64,000 bases of DNA from Echinicola marina (GTDB lineage Bacteria; Bacteroidota; Bacteroidia; Cytophagales; Cyclobacteriaceae), in the NCBI RefSeq assembly GCF_020463795.1, contig NZ_CP080025.1:2229501-2293500 (forward strand). Direction: 5' to 3'. The position numbers and the translations under genes were made by a program. Below, piece after piece: positions 42,523 to 50,068 of the stretch. How positions within the stretch are numbered: position 1 is the stretch's first letter; every line of letters starts with the position of its first letter. The notes beneath the pieces are model-generated. The model ran no database searches, was not told the DNA's origin, and saw only the letters and a list, made by a program, of their open reading frames with translations.

Positions 42523-43383
42523 ATGGGTAGTGTAAAAATGAGAGTTTGGGATGTAAAGCACGGTAATGCCATTTATATAAGAACTCCTAATGATAAACAC
42601 CTTGTATTTGATCTTGGTGTGGGAGACTACTCAGAGGGGATAGACGGAAGAAGCCCTTTGGAAACTCTGAAAACTCATTATGGGATAGATAAGATTGATT
42701 ATTTGATGATAACACATCCTCATAAAGATCACATAAAGGATATTTTGAACCTTGACAAACTTGACCTGGGACCAAGAACATTGCATCGTCCTAAATTAGT
42801 TGATTTAGACAGTCTCCTTGAAGATGCAAGAGTAGCAGATAAGCCTCTTTTTCAAAAATATATTGAATTACACAATCGATTTTCTGTTCCTGCTGGTCCA
42901 TCTGATACGATCACAAATCCTGAAAATTATGGAGGGGTAGATTTTAAACATTTTAGTACACCGACTTTGACTGAGAACATAAACAACCTTAGCATTATAT
43001 CTATTCTTCAATACGCAGGTATAAAAGTGATTATTCCCGGAGATAATGAGTCCCAATCGCTTGAAGAATTGACGAAAAAAGATGATTTTAAGAAGGCTAT
43101 AAAAGATTGCGATATACTTATAGCACCTCATCATGGTAGACAATCTGCTTATCATAATGATTTTGTTCGCCTTTCAAATCCGAGGCTTACTATTGTATCG
43201 GATGGGTCAATTTGTGATACAAGCGCTAATTCAGCGTATTCTGCCATTACTCGTGGCTGGAAAATACATTATAGAGGAAATTTAGTACTTAGAAAAATGC
43301 TAACAACGAATTCTGACGGGGAGGTTTATATTGATTTCGGAACAGGTAAAAAAAAATCATTTTTGAAAGTTGAAGTAAAGTGA
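42523..43383 (+). CDS. ComEC-like metallo-beta-lactamase-fold protein 2
   Basis: 286 residues, soluble. It has the MBL metal ligands THPHKDHIKD near residue 64, IPGDNE near 170 and APHHGRQSAYH near 201, with MRVWDVKHGNAIYI at the start, the ComEC-type pattern. It differs clearly from the MBL protein at 38376-39542 and lacks its long insert and Gly-rich tail. It follows the membrane protein by 70 bases on the same strand. Two ComEC-like MBL proteins in one 5-kb stretch is unusual. The activity is probably metal-dependent hydrolysis of a nucleotide or nucleic acid (inference). Confidence 0.85.
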   Translation: MGSVKMRVWDVKHGNAIYIRTPNDKHLVFDLGVGDYSEGIDGRSPLETLKTHYGIDKIDYLMITHPHKDHIKDILNLDKLDLGPRTLHRPKLVDLDSLLEDARVADKPLFQKYIELHNRFSVPAGPSDTITNPENYGGVDFKHFSTPTLTENINNLSIISILQYAGIKVIIPGDNESQSLEELTKKDDFKKAIKDCDILIAPHHGRQSAYHNDFVRLSNPRLTIVSDGSICDTSANSAYSAITRGWKIHYRGNLVLRKMLTTNSDGEVYIDFGTGKKKSFLKVEVK

Positions 43384-43512
43384 TATAATCAATTAGACTA
43401 TCAACCTAGTCCTTGTAATATCTTTTCGACATCTGTGAGCATTTAGATCAAGAATTTTCTGATGATAGCATCCTCAACATATTTTGAGTAGGATGTAGAA
43501 TCATATTATAGG

Positions 43513-43520
43513 TAGTTTTG
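43513..43520 (+). promoter_or_regulatory. -7 promoter element (TAGTTTTG)
   Basis: Matches TAnnTTTG and lies 25 bases before the ATG of the AlbA_2 gene. The nearest upstream TTTG is 26 bases away rather than 19, so the match is partial. Confidence 0.4.
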
Positions 43521-43545
43521 TATTTAAAATAGTGGTTTATGGAGA

Positions 43546-44898
43546 ATGGAAGAACGTGGAGAAACTCAAAACACCGAATATAAGCAATCATGGAGAGATG
43601 AATACCTGAAATGGATCTGTGGTTTTGCAAATGCAAAAGGTGGACGCATATATATTGGTGTTGATGACAATGGGAATATAAGTGGTGTAGATAATTACAA
43701 AAAGTTGATGGAAGATATTCCGAATAAATCCGTCAACCATTTAGGGCTCGTTGTTGATGTAAATGTACATGCGGTTGAAGGAAAAAATTATCTTGAAGTT
43801 ATTGTCCCCGTCAGTAATGTACCAATTGCTTATCATGGAGTTTATCATTACCGGAGTGGAAATACCAAGCAAGAACTAAAAGGAATTGCTTTGCAAAATC
43901 TGCTACTCAGTAAAATGGGGAAGAAATGGGAGGACATGGCCGTCGAAGGCGCTACATTCTGTGACCTTAATGATGAAAGTATCCAGACGTTCATCATTAA
44001 GTCAATAGAGAAAGATCGTATCCCTTCTAATACCCTTAAAATCAGTAAAGAAACACTGTTCAAAAATCTTGGACTTCTTACAGAACAGGGACAGTTGACG
44101 AATGCAGCGGTTTTGTTGTTTGGTAAAAGCCTGATCAAAGTGTCGGTGATGGCCAGTTTCAAGATCGGAAGATTTGGAAAATCAAGTCATGACCTTTTGT
44201 TTCAGGATGTAGTGGAGACAAATATTTTTGATATGGCTGACAAGGTGATGGAAGTCATGAAAACAAAATACCTGGTCAGACCAATCTCTTATGAAGGACT
44301 GGAGCGTATAGAACCTTTGGAATACCCGGAAACGGCATTAAGGGAAGCCATATTGAATGCCATAATCCATAAAGACTATTCCAGCACTTACATCTTCCTT
44401 CGTATTTATGATGATCGATTGCACCTATGGAATCCGGGAACTTTACCGGAAGAGTTAACAATTGACAAGCTGAAGCAGGAACATTCTTCATACCCAAGAA
44501 ATAGGAATATAGCTAATGTATTTTTCAAAGCGGGCTATATTGAATCCTGGGGACGTGGAATTAATAAGATCCTTGATGCTTGTAAAGAGGTAGGGTTGCC
44601 GGAGCCTATTATTGAGGAAGAGCAAGGCGGGATAAGCGTTACTTTTCTAAAGGATATTTATACAGAGGACTATCTTAGAAAACTAAACCTTCCTCCCAGA
44701 CAGATTAATGCTTTGTTGTATGTCAGACAGCATGGCTCAATTAATAATGCTGAATACCAGCAACTTGAAAACATCTCAAAAAGGACAGCTTCCCGTGATT
44801 TACAGGAGCTGATGGACAAAGGATTCATTCAAAGAAAGGGAACTACTGGCAAAGGAACGACTTATGTTTTTCCGTCTCGAAGATCAAAGGGGTCATAA
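43546..44898 (+). CDS. AlbA_2 / HATPase_c_4 putative regulator
   Basis: 450 residues. The N-terminal AlbA_2 (Schlafen-type) domain has TEYKQSWRDEYLKWICGFAN and GGRIYIGVDDNGNISGV. A C-terminal ATPase-like domain (HATPase_c_4) has LREAILNAIIHKDYSS near 267, WNPGTLPEELT and FKAGYIESWGRGINKIL, and a winged helix (NNAEYQQLENISKRTASRDL) lies near 400-430. Such proteins are common, mobile and often annotated as transcriptional regulators or RecG-like. The frame continues after the TAA for 28 more codons (44899-44985) with protein-like sequence, so the present stop may be a truncation. By eye its composition is closer to the transfer genes than to the AT-rich block before it. Confidence 0.85.
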   Translation: MEERGETQNTEYKQSWRDEYLKWICGFANAKGGRIYIGVDDNGNISGVDNYKKLMEDIPNKSVNHLGLVVDVNVHAVEGKNYLEVIVPVSNVPIAYHGVYHYRSGNTKQELKGIALQNLLLSKMGKKWEDMAVEGATFCDLNDESIQTFIIKSIEKDRIPSNTLKISKETLFKNLGLLTEQGQLTNAAVLLFGKSLIKVSVMASFKIGRFGKSSHDLLFQDVVETNIFDMADKVMEVMKTKYLVRPISYEGLERIEPLEYPETALREAILNAIIHKDYSSTYIFLRIYDDRLHLWNPGTLPEELTIDKLKQEHSSYPRNRNIANVFFKAGYIESWGRGINKILDACKEVGLPEPIIEEEQGGISVTFLKDIYTEDYLRKLNLPPRQINALLYVRQHGSINNAEYQQLENISKRTASRDLQELMDKGFIQRKGTTGKGTTYVFPSRRSKGS

Positions 44899-44985
44899 AG
44901 GGGCCAAACGGGCCATTATGGGGTCATAAATTTGCCGATTACAGATAAAGACCTCATTATCAGTTATTTTGAAAGGCCCCATTAG
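44899..44985 (+). pseudogene. in-frame continuation after the AlbA_2 stop codon
   Basis: Directly after the TAA at 44896-44898 the same frame stays open for 28 codons to TAG at 44983-44985, encoding RGQTGHYGVINLPITDKD and then LIISYFERPH. Its end lies only three bases from the convergent recombinase tail (44989). The repeat GGGGTCATAAA occurs at both 44889-44899 and 44920-44930, and the first copy creates the TAA. This looks like the original end of the gene, cut off by a nonsense change, or alternatively a read-through extension. Confidence 0.45.
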
Positions 44986-44988
44986 TGA

Positions 44989-45063
44989 TTAAGCAGCCAG
45001 CATATCGGCCAGAAGCTTTAAATCTTCTATTAATTGGTTCGAATTCTGTACCATAGGGTTCAC
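44989..45063 (-). pseudogene. displaced 3' end of the serine recombinase gene
   Basis: Read from 45063 on the minus strand, GTG opens a frame of 24 codons that begins NPMVQNSN after the Val, ends LLADMLAA and stops at TAA (44989-44991). The GTG is the same codon as codon 505 of the recombinase (3996-3994), in the same phase. In the circular element the two halves would join and give the recombinase its native amphipathic-helix tail. It has no start of its own and is not a separate gene. Confidence 0.75.
45036..45063 (+). other. attR: element end resembling a tRNA 3' end
   Basis: The site runs from GGTTCGA to GGGTTCAC and so imitates the T-loop and acceptor end of tRNA-Lys (GGTTCGA ... GGGATCAC at 3974-3996), with a spacer that is five bases longer. 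The crossover is best placed in the TCAC shared by both. Chromosomal sequence resumes at 45064 with AAAAGCCTG. Confidence 0.65.
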
Positions 45064-45098
45064 AAAAGCCTGGCTTTATCGTCAGGCTTTTTGTTTTT
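45064..45098 (+). terminator. original terminator of the tRNA-Lys cluster, displaced by the element
   Basis: AAAAGCCTG (45064-45072) and CAGGCTTTT (45083-45091) form a perfect 9-bp stem with a 10-base loop, followed by a T-rich tail. It begins directly at the element border. No gene on the plus strand ends here except the element cargo, so it makes best sense as the terminator that once followed tRNA-Lys. Confidence 0.75.
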
Positions 45099-45255
45099 AT
45101 AGCCATTTAAGGGATTTTTTCGGATCAGTCCTAAAAGTTGGGGGCAAGCAATATTTCTGGGGGTGAATAATTTCAATCTTAAATTTTGTCTATCCTTGTC
45201 AGATTAAGCGGAGTTTAAGTCACAGACCTGCCTAGACAGTCAATTGCGTAAAAGG

Positions 45256-45294
45256 ATGAACACAGATGTATTATAGATAAATATCCGTGTTCAT
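45256..45294. repeat. intergenic palindrome
   Basis: ATGAACACAGAT (45256-45267) and ATCCGTGTTCAT (45283-45294) are inverted repeats with one mismatch. A related AAACACAGAT motif appears near 45722. It belongs to the repeat-rich chromosomal spacer 45099-46053, which has no gene I can support. Confidence 0.55.
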
Positions 45295-45312
45295 CTTTAT
45301 CCGTCTGTGGTT

Positions 45313-45371
45313 AATAAATAGTGCATATCACAGCTAAAATAGACTGTTAATCCTCAGCTTTTCCGCTTGAT
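45313..45371 (+). repeat. 59-base direct repeat, copy A
   Basis: Runs from AATAAATAGTGCATATCACA to CTTTTCCGCTTGAT. It matches copy B at 45524-45582 at nearly every position (four or five differences by eye). A shorter relative (CCCCAACTTTTCCGCTTTAT) occurs near 45809-45828. It is likely a dispersed chromosomal repeat. Confidence 0.75.
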
Positions 45372-45383
45372 CTAACTTTACCT

Positions 45384-45460
45384 CAAACTAGTACCAAAGT
45401 AATACCAAAGCTGGGGCAAAGCTGTATCAAAGCTGAGGTAAAGCTGGGGCAAAGCTGGGT
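45384..45460 (+). repeat. seven-unit 11-bp tandem repeat
   Basis: Units of exactly 11 bases, each beginning CAAA or TAAA: CAAACTAGTAC, CAAAGTAATAC, CAAAGCTGGGG, CAAAGCTGTAT, CAAAGCTGAGG, TAAAGCTGGGG and CAAAGCTGGGT. The core AAAGCTG is the reverse complement of CAGCTTT found in the flanking 59-base repeats. It is not a CRISPR because there are no spacers. Confidence 0.8.
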
Positions 45461-45523
45461 TAAGCCCTCTTTTTTGTTCATAAATTCCCTTTCTGGTCCA
45501 GATTTTATAAATAAACGGCATTG

Positions 45524-45582
45524 AATAAATAGCGCATATCACAGCTAAAATAGACTGTTATTCCCCAGCTTTTCCCCTTGAT
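45524..45582 (+). repeat. 59-base direct repeat, copy B
   Basis: Second copy of the repeat at 45313-45371, from AATAAATAGCGCATATCACA to CTTTTCCCCTTGAT. The two copies flank the 11-bp tandem array. Confidence 0.75.
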
Positions 45583-46053
45583 TCAATTTTTTGGAGGGAA
45601 AGCATTGATTTTAGCTAGTCTGTAAAGAAAAATGTGGGTTAATCTGAAAAGCTCGTTAGTGGAGGGGAATTGAAGCAGGGCTATAGGATCGAGGTTAATG
45701 ATTATCCATAGATAAAAAGATAAACACAGATTTATCCTGAAAAAGTCATAACATCTGTGGATCAAACTAATGTGGGGTGGTGAAAGACAAAAAAAAGTAT
45801 AGCATGATCCCCAACTTTTCCGCTTTATCCCAAAGAGTTATTATTGCTTGATAGTTAAGAGATCTATTTTGGTTTAGATTATAAAAAAAATACTGCCTGT
45901 TTTTTTTGGCAAAGTTGTTGACATGCATAAAAAGTAGTTTAAAAATAATTTATGTTTATGTAAATTGTAGATGGTTAATGGCTTATGAGGTAGAGGTTTG
46001 TAAAGGAATGGTAATTCCTAACTAGTTTTGCCGTTTATGAAAAAGAACTTTTC

Positions 46054-46061
46054 TACATTTG
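46054..46061 (+). promoter_or_regulatory. -7 promoter element (TACATTTG)
   Basis: An exact TAnnTTTG match 41 bases before the M28 peptidase ATG. A TTTG at 46027-46030 lies 23 bases upstream instead of 19. The interval 45583-46053 upstream shows only repeat remnants and AT-rich sequence. Confidence 0.4.
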
Positions 46062-46102
46062 CGGCAGTCAAAGCCTTGATTTAAGGTAAATCCAACATCA
46101 AA

Positions 46103-47095
46103 ATGGTAAATAAAGTGAGTAAAATATTGCTAACCGCATTGTTGGGCATTTATTTTTTGACCTATGTTGACGTAATAGGATATGCCCAAGTTGAGAACAT
46201 TAAAATTACAGAAAGTGAGATCAAAGTGCATTTGGAATTTCTTACCTCTGCTAAAAACAAGGGGAGATATCCAGGCACTAAAGGAAATAAGAGAGTTGTT
46301 AAATATATTCGTTCTGAATTTGGAAATTATGGTTTGCAGGCATTTGAGGGTGATTATCTTCAGGAGTTTGAAGCCGAATTACGAGTGAGAAAAGGTGAAT
46401 CTCCCAAGTCTCCCGTAAAAACATGGAATGTAATTGGTTATGTGGAGGGGACTGACCCGATCTTGAAAGATGAATATATTGTTGTGGGAGCTCATTATGA
46501 TCACTTAGGTCATGGAGGGCCTTCTTCCAAAAAGCCGGAAAGTGATGAAATCCATCCTGGAGCTGATGATAATGCCAGTGGAACGTCTGCATTATTGGAA
46601 ATTGCACATAAAATGGCCGGTAATAGGTTTATGCTTAGTAGGAGTGTGATTTTTGTAGCTTTTGGAGCCGAGGAGCAAGGCTTGTTAGGGTCAAAACATT
46701 TTGTTGAGCATTTGCCAGTTCCTAAGGAAAGTGTAAAACTGATGATAAATATGGATATGGTGGGGCGTTTAAATGCGAATAAACAAGTTTATATGGGAGG
46801 AGCGGGGACTTTTCCTGGAGGTGTTGATTTAATGAAGGACCTAGGTTTGGAGCTTGGATTGAATCCTGTAGTCAATGCAGGTGAAGTAGGAGGTTCTGAT
46901 CATGTGTCCTTTTACAAGGCTGGTATTTCAGCAATGGGCTTACATACGGGAGGACACCCCGAATATCATAGGCCAGAAGATACCGCAGATCTGATTAATA
47001 TTGAGGGAGAAAGAGTGATTGCAGAATATGTTTACAGAACGATTGTTAAGGTAGCTCAGGGTAATTATCATTTGGAATTTATCAATCAGGATTAA
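46103..47095 (+). CDS. M28 family zinc peptidase
   Basis: 330 residues. A signal peptide or anchor lies at about 7-28 (ILLTALLGIYFLTYVDVIGY). Zinc-ligand and catalytic motifs of the M28 family are all present: VVGAHYDHLG near 130, HPGADDNASGTSALLEIA near 153, FGAEEQGLLGS near 190, INMDMVGRL near 213 and HPEYHRPEDTADLI near 290. It is an exported aminopeptidase-type enzyme. It is monocistronic, with a terminator at 47126-47155. Confidence 0.93.
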   Translation: MVNKVSKILLTALLGIYFLTYVDVIGYAQVENIKITESEIKVHLEFLTSAKNKGRYPGTKGNKRVVKYIRSEFGNYGLQAFEGDYLQEFEAELRVRKGESPKSPVKTWNVIGYVEGTDPILKDEYIVVGAHYDHLGHGGPSSKKPESDEIHPGADDNASGTSALLEIAHKMAGNRFMLSRSVIFVAFGAEEQGLLGSKHFVEHLPVPKESVKLMINMDMVGRLNANKQVYMGGAGTFPGGVDLMKDLGLELGLNPVVNAGEVGGSDHVSFYKAGISAMGLHTGGHPEYHRPEDTADLINIEGERVIAEYVYRTIVKVAQGNYHLEFINQD

Positions 47096-47125
47096 TTAAT
47101 GGGATTGTTTAAAATAAATGTACTG

Positions 47126-47160
47126 AAAGCCTGAATGAATTTTCGTTTAGGCTTTTTGTT
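47126..47160 (+). terminator. terminator after the M28 peptidase
   Basis: AAAGCCT (47126-47132) and AGGCTTT (47149-47155) form a stem followed by a T-rich run. It lies 30 bases after the stop codon. Confidence 0.7.
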
Positions 47161-47384
47161 TTTTTACCGGTTTTGAAGTTTGTTGATTGGGTTTAAGTGA
47201 TTGATTATTAGTGTAGTGTGGTGTTTTTTGGTTTTTCGTTTGCATTTTGGTTTCTATTGATTAGTGATCTTCTGTAGTAGTTAAATGGAGTATTACTTTT
47301 TAGGGCAATGATTATGTTTTGCAAAAAAAACTATAACTTATGAGCCGATTTGAATTAGATAAAACCATTAAACCTGAATTTTAA

Positions 47385-49028
47385 ATGACCTTTAACACAT
47401 TAGACCTCGTTGTCTTTGTGGCCTACTGTCTTTTAATTATTACCATGGGCTTAGTAGTGTCCAGGGAAAAGAAAGGCCACGTCAAGGATTCCAAAGATTA
47501 TTTTCTAGCCAGTAAAGCATTGCCTTGGTGGGCTGTAGGGGCTTCGTTGATTGCTTCCAATATTTCTGCAGAGCAGTTTATCGGGATGTCAGGATCTGGC
47601 TTTGCATTGGGCCTTGCCATATCTACCTATGAATGGATGGCGGCCGCTACACTTATTGTGGTTGCGATTTTCTTTTTGCCTATTTATTTGAAGGAGGGGA
47701 TTTATACCATGCCGCAATTTCTCAATAGGCGTTATGATGGAAGGGTAAGGACCGTGATGGCCGTTTTTTGGCTTTTGATTTATGTATTTGTTAACCTTAC
47801 TTCCGTATTGTATTTAGGGGCCCTGAGTCTGGAGACCATTATGGGGGTGCCTTTGCAGTATGGCATTATGGGCTTGGCGGCCTTTGCCATGATCTATTCG
47901 ATTTATGGTGGGCTTAAAGCGGTGGCATGGACAGATGTGGTACAAGTAGTATTCTTAGTTGCTGGTGGGCTTGCCACTACCTATTTGGCATTATCAATAG
48001 TTGGTGACGGCAATGTTTGGGAAGGAATAGGGATTTTGCGAAAAGCGGCTCCTGCTCATTTTTCCATGATTATCGAAAAGGGAGAAATGATGATTCCTGA
48101 TGGAACAGGAGGTAGTAAAGATGCTTATTTGGATCTGCCAGGATTGAGTGTGTTGATCGGTGGAATGTGGATTATTAACCTTAATTATTGGGGCTGTAAT
48201 CAATATATTACCCAGCGGGCCCTGGCTGCCAAAAGTCTAAATGAAGCGCAAAATGGGATGGTATTTGCCGGGTTTTTGAAGTTATTGATGCCCCTGATTG
48301 TGGTTATTCCAGGGATAGCTGCTTATGTTATTGTACAGCAAGGAGCCGATACCACTTTTATTGAATCCATGACAGATCCTGTTACTGGCTTAGCGAAATC
48401 GGACAGGGCTTATCCTACCCTGCTTCATCTATTACCTCCAGGTTTAAAGGGCTTGGCTTTTGCTGCTTTAACGGCTGCTATTGTATCTTCTTTGGCCTCA
48501 ATGGCCAATAGTACTTCTACTATTTTTACCATCGATATTTATAAAGAATTCATCAATAAAGGAGTGTCTGAATCCAAGCAAGTAACTATCGGAAGGATCA
48601 CTGCTGTAGTGGCTTTTATCATAGCGGCTATAGTAGCTCCTCAGTTGAGGCAACTTGATCAGGCTTTTCAGTATATCCAAGAGTATACTGGTTTCGTTTC
48701 TCCAGGTGTTTTTGCCATTTTTATCTTTGGGTTCTTTTGGAAGAAAACCACCTCAAATGCAGCACTTACAGCGGCTGTGTTGACTATACCTCTGTCAGCG
48801 GCCTTTAAGTTCATTACTCCAAATCTGCCGTTTATCGATAGGATGGGAGTAGTTTTCTTGGTACTTGCTGCTTTGATTATTGTGATCAGTTTGGTAGAAG
48901 GGAAAGGGGAAGACAGTAAGAAAGCCATTGTAGTGGATAAGGAGTTGTTTGCTTCCAGTACCAAATTCAAAATCGGAGCGATATTGATTTGTGGAATACT
49001 CGCTGCATTGTATACAGTGTTCTGGTAA
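47385..49028 (+). CDS. sodium/solute symporter (SSS family), probable xylose transporter
   Basis: 547 residues with about 14 membrane helices. It has the vSGLT-like signatures DYFLASKALPWWAVGASLIASN near 38, QFIGMSGSGFALG, YSIYGGLKAVAWTDV near 180, and the last part SLASMANSTSTIFTIDIYKEF, which holds Na+ site residues. SSS proteins import sugars with sodium at the inner membrane. Its neighbours are an AraC-type regulator, xylB and xylA, so xylose is the best guess for substrate. It resembles the second symporter at 54809-56683 but lacks that protein's extra C-terminal helices. Confidence 0.88.
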   Translation: MTFNTLDLVVFVAYCLLIITMGLVVSREKKGHVKDSKDYFLASKALPWWAVGASLIASNISAEQFIGMSGSGFALGLAISTYEWMAAATLIVVAIFFLPIYLKEGIYTMPQFLNRRYDGRVRTVMAVFWLLIYVFVNLTSVLYLGALSLETIMGVPLQYGIMGLAAFAMIYSIYGGLKAVAWTDVVQVVFLVAGGLATTYLALSIVGDGNVWEGIGILRKAAPAHFSMIIEKGEMMIPDGTGGSKDAYLDLPGLSVLIGGMWIINLNYWGCNQYITQRALAAKSLNEAQNGMVFAGFLKLLMPLIVVIPGIAAYVIVQQGADTTFIESMTDPVTGLAKSDRAYPTLLHLLPPGLKGLAFAALTAAIVSSLASMANSTSTIFTIDIYKEFINKGVSESKQVTIGRITAVVAFIIAAIVAPQLRQLDQAFQYIQEYTGFVSPGVFAIFIFGFFWKKTTSNAALTAAVLTIPLSAAFKFITPNLPFIDRMGVVFLVLAALIIVISLVEGKGEDSKKAIVVDKELFASSTKFKIGAILICGILAALYTVFW

Positions 49029-49062
49029 GCGATTAATTAAATTTAACTGAATTGAGCATCTA

Positions 49063-49117
49063 GCCTCTAATAGTTGTTGAAGAACTGATTGTTTTCAACA
49101 CTATTAGGGGCTTTTTT
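49063..49117 (+). terminator. terminator after the SSS symporter
   Basis: The hairpin formed by GCCTCTAATAGTTGTTGAA (from 49063) and TTCAACACTATTAGGGGC (to 49111) is followed by TTTTTT on the plus strand. It closes the symporter gene just before the convergent AraC-type gene stop. Confidence 0.7.
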
Positions 49118-49955
49118 AGGATTGCCAGATTTGTGCGCGGTATACGGAAGGAGTTAGGCCTTTCACTGCTTTAAATTGTCGGTTGAAATTGGTGATATTT
49201 CTGTAGCCACATTCGTGGAAAATTTGAGAGACAAAAAGGTTTTTGTCTTTTAATAATTTACATGCATGTGCAATCCGGATTTCCTTTAAAAATCCGGAAT
49301 AGGATTTTTTTGTATTCAACTTGAAAAACCTTCTAAAATTAGAAACGCTCATTTTTGCTATTGAAGCCACATCTTCAAGTTTTATATTTTCATGAAAATG
49401 CTCAAAGGTGTATTCCAGTATTTCGTCAATTATCCCCTTGGCATCAAAGGAGTTGATATGTTCATTTGTCAAAACAGTATTATGGGTTTTGACGCTGAAA
49501 GTATTGAGGAGGTTCATTAAAGTGCCTAAATGCTCATAACCGCTTGTGTTTTCCAATTTTTGAATGGAGTGAATAAGGTCAGTTTGGCCTGAATAATCAA
49601 TGGATAATGCCTGGTTTAAGTGAATAAGCTGATTGATTTTGCTTAGTTCCGGTAGGTTCAGAAATGTGTTGCCAAAGATGCCTTTGTCAAACTGGATGAC
49701 CACAACGGTGCAAAAGACTTTTTCTTCATCTTTTCTAAACCAATGAGGAACATTGGAGCCTATATAAAATAGGTCTCCTGCTGTAAATTCTCCCACAAAA
49801 TCACCAATGATAGCCGTACCGTACCCTTCTTTGATATAGAGAATTTCGTTTTCAATATGTCGGTGCCATGGTGTTTCGAATAGGGGGGTGCTAAAGGAGG
49901 TGGACACAAATGATTTGGAGGCTTGTTTGGGGAGTTTCTGAACAATTGGTTTCAT
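49116..49955 (-). CDS. AraC-family regulator, probable XylR-like
   Basis: 279 residues. The N-terminal cupin-type sensor domain has TPWHRHIENEILYIKEGYG and the GDLFYIGSNVPHWF motif. The C-terminal double helix-turn-helix has LEDVASIAKMSVSNFRRFFK and SQIFHECGYRNITNFNRQFK, then GLTPSVYR, all typical AraC motifs. It is divergent from xylB, and two strong palindromes (49996-50029 and 50069-50090) sit between the two genes, so it probably controls the xylose genes and itself. The actual inducer cannot be read from sequence. Confidence 0.9.
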   Translation of the reverse strand: MKPIVQKLPKQASKSFVSTSFSTPLFETPWHRHIENEILYIKEGYGTAIIGDFVGEFTAGDLFYIGSNVPHWFRKDEEKVFCTVVVIQFDKGIFGNTFLNLPELSKINQLIHLNQALSIDYSGQTDLIHSIQKLENTSGYEHLGTLMNLLNTFSVKTHNTVLTNEHINSFDAKGIIDEILEYTFEHFHENIKLEDVASIAKMSVSNFRRFFKLNTKKSYSGFLKEIRIAHACKLLKDKNLFVSQIFHECGYRNITNFNRQFKAVKGLTPSVYRAQIWQS

Positions 49956-49995
49956 GGGGAGCTAATTAATGGTCATGACACTAATTTAATAATTG

Positions 49996-50029
49996 ATACT
50001 CTTTGATTACATTTTTGATCAAAGAGTAT
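49996..50029. promoter_or_regulatory. 12-bp perfect inverted repeat between the regulator and xylB
   Basis: ATACTCTTTGAT (49996-50007) and ATCAAAGAGTAT (50018-50029) with a 10-base spacer. The centres of the half-sites are 22 bases apart, about two helical turns, as expected for a dimeric activator such as the adjacent AraC-type protein (inference). Confidence 0.65.
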
Positions 50030-50068
50030 TATAAATTAATTGAATAGTGTAAGAAGGTCTTTGGTTTT

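Larger units (their letters stand above)
3997..45063. mobile_element. integrative conjugative element inserted in tRNA-Lys
   Basis: About 41.07 kb. The left border is the 3' end of the second tRNA-Lys. The right border is set by the orphan recombinase tail (44989-45063) and by the tRNA-type terminator that begins at 45064. The shared core is TCAC (3993-3996 and 45060-45063), inside the near-identical octamers GGGATCAC and GGGTTCAC. Contents are a serine recombinase, a CTnDOT-type transfer operon on the minus strand, a metal/NhaA cargo block, primase, MobC-like protein, relaxase and coupling protein on the plus strand, and an AT-rich cargo block at the right end. By eye the transfer region is richer in G+C than both the chromosome and the right-end cargo, as expected for a mosaic. 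The key transfer ATPase, relaxase and coupling protein are intact, so transfer may still be possible (inference). Confidence 0.85.

Noticed and set aside
38376-43383. Canonical CBASS operon
   Set aside because: No CD-NTase with its GS-x-DxD motif was seen in any neighbouring gene, and Cap2 and Cap3 functions are fused here.
45384-45460. CRISPR array
   Set aside because: The 11-bp units abut each other with no spacers, and no cas genes are in the window.
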